From a bacterium (GTDB lineage: Bacteria > Patescibacteriota > Minisyncoccia > Phycocordibacterales > UBA10002), in assembly GCA_030697445.1 (NCBI GenBank), contig JAUYPY010000047.1, positions 1-17,959 of the forward strand: a DNA stretch of 17,959 nt. Direction: 5' to 3'. This document shows positions 14,681-17,959 of the stretch, in pieces (positions within the stretch are counted from its first letter, which is position 1; every line of letters begins with the position of its first letter). The position numbers were made by a program, and so were the translations under genes. The notes below the pieces were generated by a model. It saw only the letters and a program-made list of their open reading frames with translations, made no database searches and was not told where the DNA came from.

Positions 14681-15610
14681 TCACTTACTGACCCCGACTT
14701 TCTCAAAAGCAGATTTTTCAATCTGCCGAATGCATTCCCGACAAACTCTATAAATCTCACCAACTTGTTTAGGAGTGGACACCGCTCCATTTTCTAAACC
14801 CCAGAGTTGCTTTACAACACAGAACTCGCGGGAATCTTTCCCCAGAACGCTTTCCAATCTGCCCGATTGAAAGGCGCGCCACACTTGCTCAAACACGGCG
14901 TATTGCAATGGCCGCAATCCTTTCGGCAATGTTTCAATACCGAGATTCTGCGTAAGACGCTCTATTTCTTCATCCTTTTCCGCTTTCTTTTGATTCCGCA
15001 ATCGGATGCGAGCGACTTTATTTTTCAGCTGAGTGGCTTCTCGTTTTACTCCCTTCGCTGAATCAGGTCTCGGATTAAGATAATGGAGAACTCCATGAAC
15101 AATGTCATGAGTATGTGAAGGATGCTCCAGCTGACCAAACTCGCGGAGTAGGTTCGTAAGCGTGACACGCGGCTCATTGTTCAAGCAGAAATACCGTGAA
15201 GCGATAAGCGCAGGTTTCAAACCATAAGTCAAAAGCTCGTCAAAAAGTTCGTATTGAGGGCCCGGGAGATTTTTCAGATACTTTTGCTGCGCCTCATACT
15301 CTTTTGGCAGACGCTTCTCAAAGTGCCAAACAAATTCCGGTCTTTGGTGCCCCGTAACGAGTTGCACACCGCGTTCGTTCAAGAGCGCGCGATGGCTGTC
15401 GGTGAGTTTCCAAAGCGCTTTCGGAATGACACGAAGTACTTTAAGATGAGGGGCTCGTTTCAGTATCTCTTTCAATATCCAGAAAAAAAGATGTCCGTGG
15501 ATATGGACAGAGGTTACGGTATCGTCAATCGTCGCGGGAAGTTTTTTATTCTGAACAACTTTTTGAGTACACACAACCGTAAAGTTTGCACGGTCTAACT
15601 CTTTTGGCAT
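14681..15610 (-). CDS. Uncharacterised protein with C-terminal sigma-70 region 4-like helix-turn-helix
   Basis: 309 residues; I do not recognise the whole protein. The C-terminus (about 276-307) reads VSTPKQVGEIYRVCRECIRQ then IEKSAFEKV, very close to the sigma-70 region 4.2 pattern T..E(I/V)G..y.V.RE.IRQIE..A..K. A second, degenerate region-4-like stretch may be present at about 136-160 (ASRYFCLNNEPRVTLTNLL). Residues about 188-221 are charged and likely helical or coiled coil. The N-terminal third has no motif I can name. No region 2 (-10 recognition) is visible, so it is probably not a complete sigma factor; a DNA-binding regulator is more likely. It has the best Shine-Dalgarno in the window (AAAGGAGG, 5 nt before ATG), its own promoter and its own terminator, and it sits between two helicase paralogues. 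Confidence 0.7.
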   Translation of the reverse strand: MPKELDRANFTVVCTQKVVQNKKLPATIDDTVTSVHIHGHLFFWILKEILKRAPHLKVLRVIPKALWKLTDSHRALLNERGVQLVTGHQRPEFVWHFEKRLPKEYEAQQKYLKNLPGPQYELFDELLTYGLKPALIASRYFCLNNEPRVTLTNLLREFGQLEHPSHTHDIVHGVLHYLNPRPDSAKGVKREATQLKNKVARIRLRNQKKAEKDEEIERLTQNLGIETLPKGLRPLQYAVFEQVWRAFQSGRLESVLGKDSREFCVVKQLWGLENGAVSTPKQVGEIYRVCRECIRQIEKSAFEKVGVSK

Positions 15611-15647
15611 TGGTGCCTCCTTTTTTTAAGTTACAAGGTCTAGAGAC

Positions 15648-15675
15648 AATATACCGCATAAAAACATCTTGTCAA
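15648..15675 (-). promoter_or_regulatory. Promoter of the sigma-like gene (TTGACA-16-TATATT)
   Basis: Minus strand: -35 TTGACA (15670-15675), 16-nt spacer, -10 TATATT (15648-15653). The start would be near 15641, giving a 30-nt leader that ends in the AAAGGAGG site (15616-15623). Confidence 0.8.
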
Positions 15676-15697
15676 TCAACAACCCGCGTCAACAAAA

Positions 15698-15728
15698 CCC
15701 CCACACTTGATTCCATAAAGTGTGGGGG
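15698..15728 (-). terminator. Intrinsic terminator of helicase 2
   Basis: An 11-bp stem, CCCCCACACTT (15698-15708) with AAGTGTGGGGG (15718-15728), and a 9-nt loop. On the minus strand it is followed by TTTTG. It lies 20 nt past the helicase 2 stop. Confidence 0.85.
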
Positions 15729-15747
15729 GTGAAGAAACAGGATAATT

Positions 15748-17771
15748 TTATGTTGAAACCGAAACCGGAATGCTACGCACGCAGGTCGGACAGCGTTTGC
15801 CGTCCATACGCTCTTTAATCGTTGCCTCCCAATATCGGCCGCACACGCCGCAAACCCACCAGAACTTGTCCGGCGTGCCTGCAAAGACGGCCTCCACGGG
15901 CTTCCGGTTCCGCGATGAATATTCTTCCGCAAGATACGGATGCGCGGCGACCAAGTTATTTTCCTTTGTCGCTTGTTTAGGCGTACAGACCGGGCAGCCG
16001 CATCGGTCGCTTGAACGCCCCCACCCGAGCGCCATCCACTCATACCCGCACTCATTACATATCCACCACACCTTTTTGGTGCTCCGCCAGTTAAACCGGT
16101 TCGGCGCAAGAATGTTGCGGTAGGAATACTCTTCGGCAAGATGCGGTGCTTTGATTCCCAAGTTATTTTTGTAGAAGGCAATGAGCGCCGAACAGGAAGG
16201 GCAATTGTACCCCTGCTCCGTGCGATTCTTGGGCCGCGTGCGCCACTTATACCCGCACTCCGAACATTTCCACCATACTAACTGACACGAGATTGCCCGT
16301 ACTTTCGTAACCGGCAGTGAATTCTCCGAATCGTACTCGCGCGCAAGAAAGGCGTGCGTGACGGTAAGGTTGTTGGTTGCCGTTGCATTGCGGTCTCTGC
16401 ATTGCGGACACCCGTCTCCCAAGAGACGCTGTTTCGGACTCATCTCGTATTCGTAACCGCACTCTCCACATTTCCACCACACCACCTCTCGCGATTTCAC
16501 CGCAAGAAATGACGCTGTTACGGGATTACGCGCTCCATACTCTTGCGCAATCTCGGGAACATCCGCAATTCTTTGACGGCGGATGCGCTTGATGACATCA
16601 AGCACCTGTACGACCCGTTCGTCAAAACGGATTGATGTTTCAGAGGCCTTTGCATCTGACGGTGTTTCCACTCCAGCGCGTTTGTGATACTCGCGCCGGC
16701 GGTGCTCTATCGCATCGGAAAGGTCTTTGAGCATAGTAATGCGCTCGCAGTTCCCGACAAAATCAAGCACGATAACTTTCTCTTTTCCCTCCGCGCGCCG
16801 CAATCCCCTTCCCAACTGTTGGAAGAAAACGACGGGCGATGCCGTTGAGCGCAGAAACACAATCAGATTCGCCTGCGGAATGTCCACTCCTTCGTTGAAG
16901 CAATCAACCGTAATGACCGTGGGTATAAGCCCCAGCCGAAAGAGCTCCATACGAACTAATCGTTCTTTGATGGGCGCGCGGGAATGTATGGCGACGCTTC
17001 CCGGAATACTCTTCGTTAGTTGGTCGGCACGCAGAATCGTGCTCGCAAAGATAATCATTCGCGGCAGAGTGAGCTCTACAGCATGCTTTGCGATGAGCGC
17101 GGCAACCTCTTCGTCGCGCTTTGGTACAAAGAGCGTTTGGAGCTCTGCAGTAGAATTCCATACGCGTGATGCGCCGAGTTCTTCAAGCGAAATTTCATCG
17201 CCCATAAGCCGATAATCAACCGGCGTGACAAGCGAGCGAACTAGCGCTTCCTCCAACGGAAGATAAAACACTTCATCTCCGTACAGAGAACGGATATTTT
17301 GTCCGTCCCGCCGGTCGGGAGTTGCGGTAAGCCCCACGAGGAACTTCGGCGTGAAATACTTCACCACCTCAAGGTAGCTTGAAGCTGGCGTGTGATGGCT
17401 CTCGTCAAAGATGATGTAGGAAAACTCATCCGGACGAAAGCTTTTATGATGTTTCCGCATCGTTTGTAGAGACGCGAAAACAATATCGGCGCGATGCGCG
17501 CTCTTTTCAAGACCGGTAAAAAAGCCGTACTGATAGCCGGAACCGAGCACTTCCCTGAAGGTGTCTTGTGCCTGCGTCAGAATATCGTTCTGATGGGACA
17601 AGTAGAGTACCCGCCCCTTGTTTTCAGAAAGCCATGTCTTGAGGTCAAAGGCGGCGGTAACGGTTTTTCCCAAACCGCTCGCCATAACGGCAAGCGCCGC
17701 GCGTTTCCCGCGGCGCGCGCACGAACGATGGCGGCGCAACATTCACGCTGGTAATCAAAAAGCTCAAACAT
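15748..17771 (-). CDS. SF2 helicase with four C-terminal zinc ribbons; read in two frames (frameshift near Walker A)
   Basis: Paralogue of helicase 1. The first codons, MFELFDYQRECCAAIVRARAAG from 17771, are in one frame and supported by AAGGA six bases upstream. The rest, from the codons before ALAVMASGLGKT to the stop at 15748, is in the -1 frame. Joined at GGGAAAC (17703-17709) the product is 674 residues, and Walker A falls at exactly the same residue as in helicase 1. The core has MASGLGKT, FDESHHT, GLTATPDR, NEGVDIPQA and QQLGRGLRRAEGKEKV. The tail has four zinc ribbons with Cys pairs at about 435/438-455/458, 503/506-524/527, 572/575-593/596 and 641/644-661/664, each with WW.C..CGY.W, resembling the DUF4379-type zinc ribbon. 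Without the shift, translation in the start frame continues about 41 codons to a stop, giving a 64-residue peptide. An internal start at 17742 would lack the Q-motif-like N-terminus. Confidence 0.85.
15751..16560 (-). repeat. Four tandem ~69-residue zinc-ribbon repeats in the helicase 2 tail
   Basis: The WW that starts each ribbon recurs at intervals of 68, 69 and 69 residues. Every unit has CxxC, then 16-19 residues later CPxC. Between ribbons the linker has an (A/H)xLAxEYxxxN pattern. All sixteen ligand cysteines are intact. By analogy with zinc-ribbon arrays it probably binds nucleic acid; the target is unknown. Confidence 0.85.
17676..17709 (-). promoter_or_regulatory. Candidate -1 frameshift signal in helicase 2
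   Basis: Minus strand: heptamer G GGA AAC (17709-17703) in the phase required for -1 slippage, a 6-nt spacer GCGCGG, then the stem CGCTTGCC/GGCGAGCG (eight pairs, one G-U) with loop GTTAT. Caution: a similar hairpin can be drawn at the matching place in helicase 1, which has no frameshift, so the stem may only reflect the conserved coding of the Walker A region. Confidence 0.45.
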
Positions 17772-17806
17772 AAAATTTCCTTTCTTTCAAACAACATCTG
17801 ATAGAA

Positions 17807-17835
17807 GTTGTATCATTTCACCTCACCCTTGTCAA
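17807..17835 (-). promoter_or_regulatory. Promoter of helicase 2 (TTGACA-17-TACAAC)
   Basis: Minus strand: -35 TTGACA (17830-17835), 17-nt spacer, -10 TACAAC (17807-17812) preceded by TG at the extended -10 position. Expected start about 17800, leader about 29 nt ending in AAAGGAAA, six bases from the ATG at 17771. Confidence 0.7.
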
Positions 17836-17856
17836 ACGAAAACGCTATGTTACACT
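17829..17856 (+). promoter_or_regulatory. Possible divergent promoter of the right-edge gene
   Basis: TTGTCA (17829-17834), 16-nt spacer, TACACT (17851-17856). Its -35 shares the same bases as the helicase 2 -35 on the other strand, so the two promoters would exclude each other. Confidence 0.45.
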
Positions 17857-17900
17857 TCTCCTCGGATTGAACTTTTACAACACATCCAAAAAGGATTTGC

Positions 17901-17959
17901 ATGAACGAATACCAAGACAGCCCTCCTTCTCCTTTTCTGCGAGAGGAATTGCTAAAGCA
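17901..17959 (+). CDS. 5' end of an unidentified gene (cut by right edge)
   Basis: The ATG at 17901 is preceded by AAAAAGGA with a 5-nt gap, a good Shine-Dalgarno. Nineteen codons are visible, MNEYQDSPPSPFLREELLK, still open at the edge. It is too short to assign a function. It is divergent from helicase 2 and shares its upstream region. Confidence 0.6.
   Translation, partial: MNEYQDSPPSPFLREELLK

Noticed and set aside
12571..16560. CRISPR array or DNA satellite suggested by regular periodicity in the tails
   Set aside because: The period is at protein level (59-69 residues); the DNA copies are strongly diverged and there are no spacers.
12559..17771. A type I or type III restriction system
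   Set aside because: Helicase cores are R-subunit-like, but no nuclease motif, methyltransferase or specificity subunit is visible in the window.
1..17959. Alternative genetic code with TGA as Gly
   Set aside because: TGA ends several genes in precise ATGA overlaps with the next start, so it is a stop here.

Overview
The window looks like a chromosomal piece of a Patescibacteria/CPR bacterium, probably Parcubacteria (a Kaiserbacteria-like lineage). The assignment rests on gene content and style: Mur ligases without the usual N-terminal domain, a FemAB protein inside the cell-wall cluster, a shortened RNase R, an S16 gene with a long acidic tail, tight ATGA overlaps, and few Shine-Dalgarno sites. 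TGA is used repeatedly as a stop, so the recoded Gracilibacteria/SR1 code does not apply. No database search was possible; all family names come from motif recognition.

Region 1 (1-6700, minus strand) is a cell-wall and division cluster transcribed right to left: rsmH, an ftsL-like gene, ftsI, murF, a tRNA-Glu(CTC), femAB and murE (cut by the left edge). Start and stop codons overlap at almost every junction. The tRNA sits so close to femAB that its acceptor strand carries the only plausible ribosome binding site. The leader of rsmH holds a cluster of DnaA-box 9-mers.

Region 2 (6696-12548) is RNA and DNA housekeeping. On the minus strand are rpsP, khpA, a strong hairpin and trmD, with no rimM between khpA and trmD. 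Divergent on the plus strand are rnr and topA. The rpsP and rnr promoters overlap back to back, and both appear to give nearly leaderless mRNAs.

Region 3 (12518-17959) is the accessory part. Two paralogous SF2 helicases share a near-identical ATPase core but carry unrelated tails. One ends in four ~60-residue W..WG.FLG repeats; the other ends in four zinc ribbons at a 68-69 residue pitch. Between them lies a gene whose C-terminus resembles sigma-70 region 4. Each of the three genes has its own TTGAC-type promoter, and each is followed by a hairpin terminator. The zinc-ribbon helicase is split into two frames just before its Walker A motif, at a GGGAAAC heptamer followed by a stem-loop: either a programmed -1 frameshift or a one-base loss. 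A new plus-strand gene begins at the right edge.

Across regions 1-3, short inverted-repeat or repeated elements lie inside essential genes without breaking the frame (murF, trmD, rpsP, rnr, topA, helicase 1), resembling in-frame palindromic micro-elements. No gene-free stretch exceeds 300 bases.
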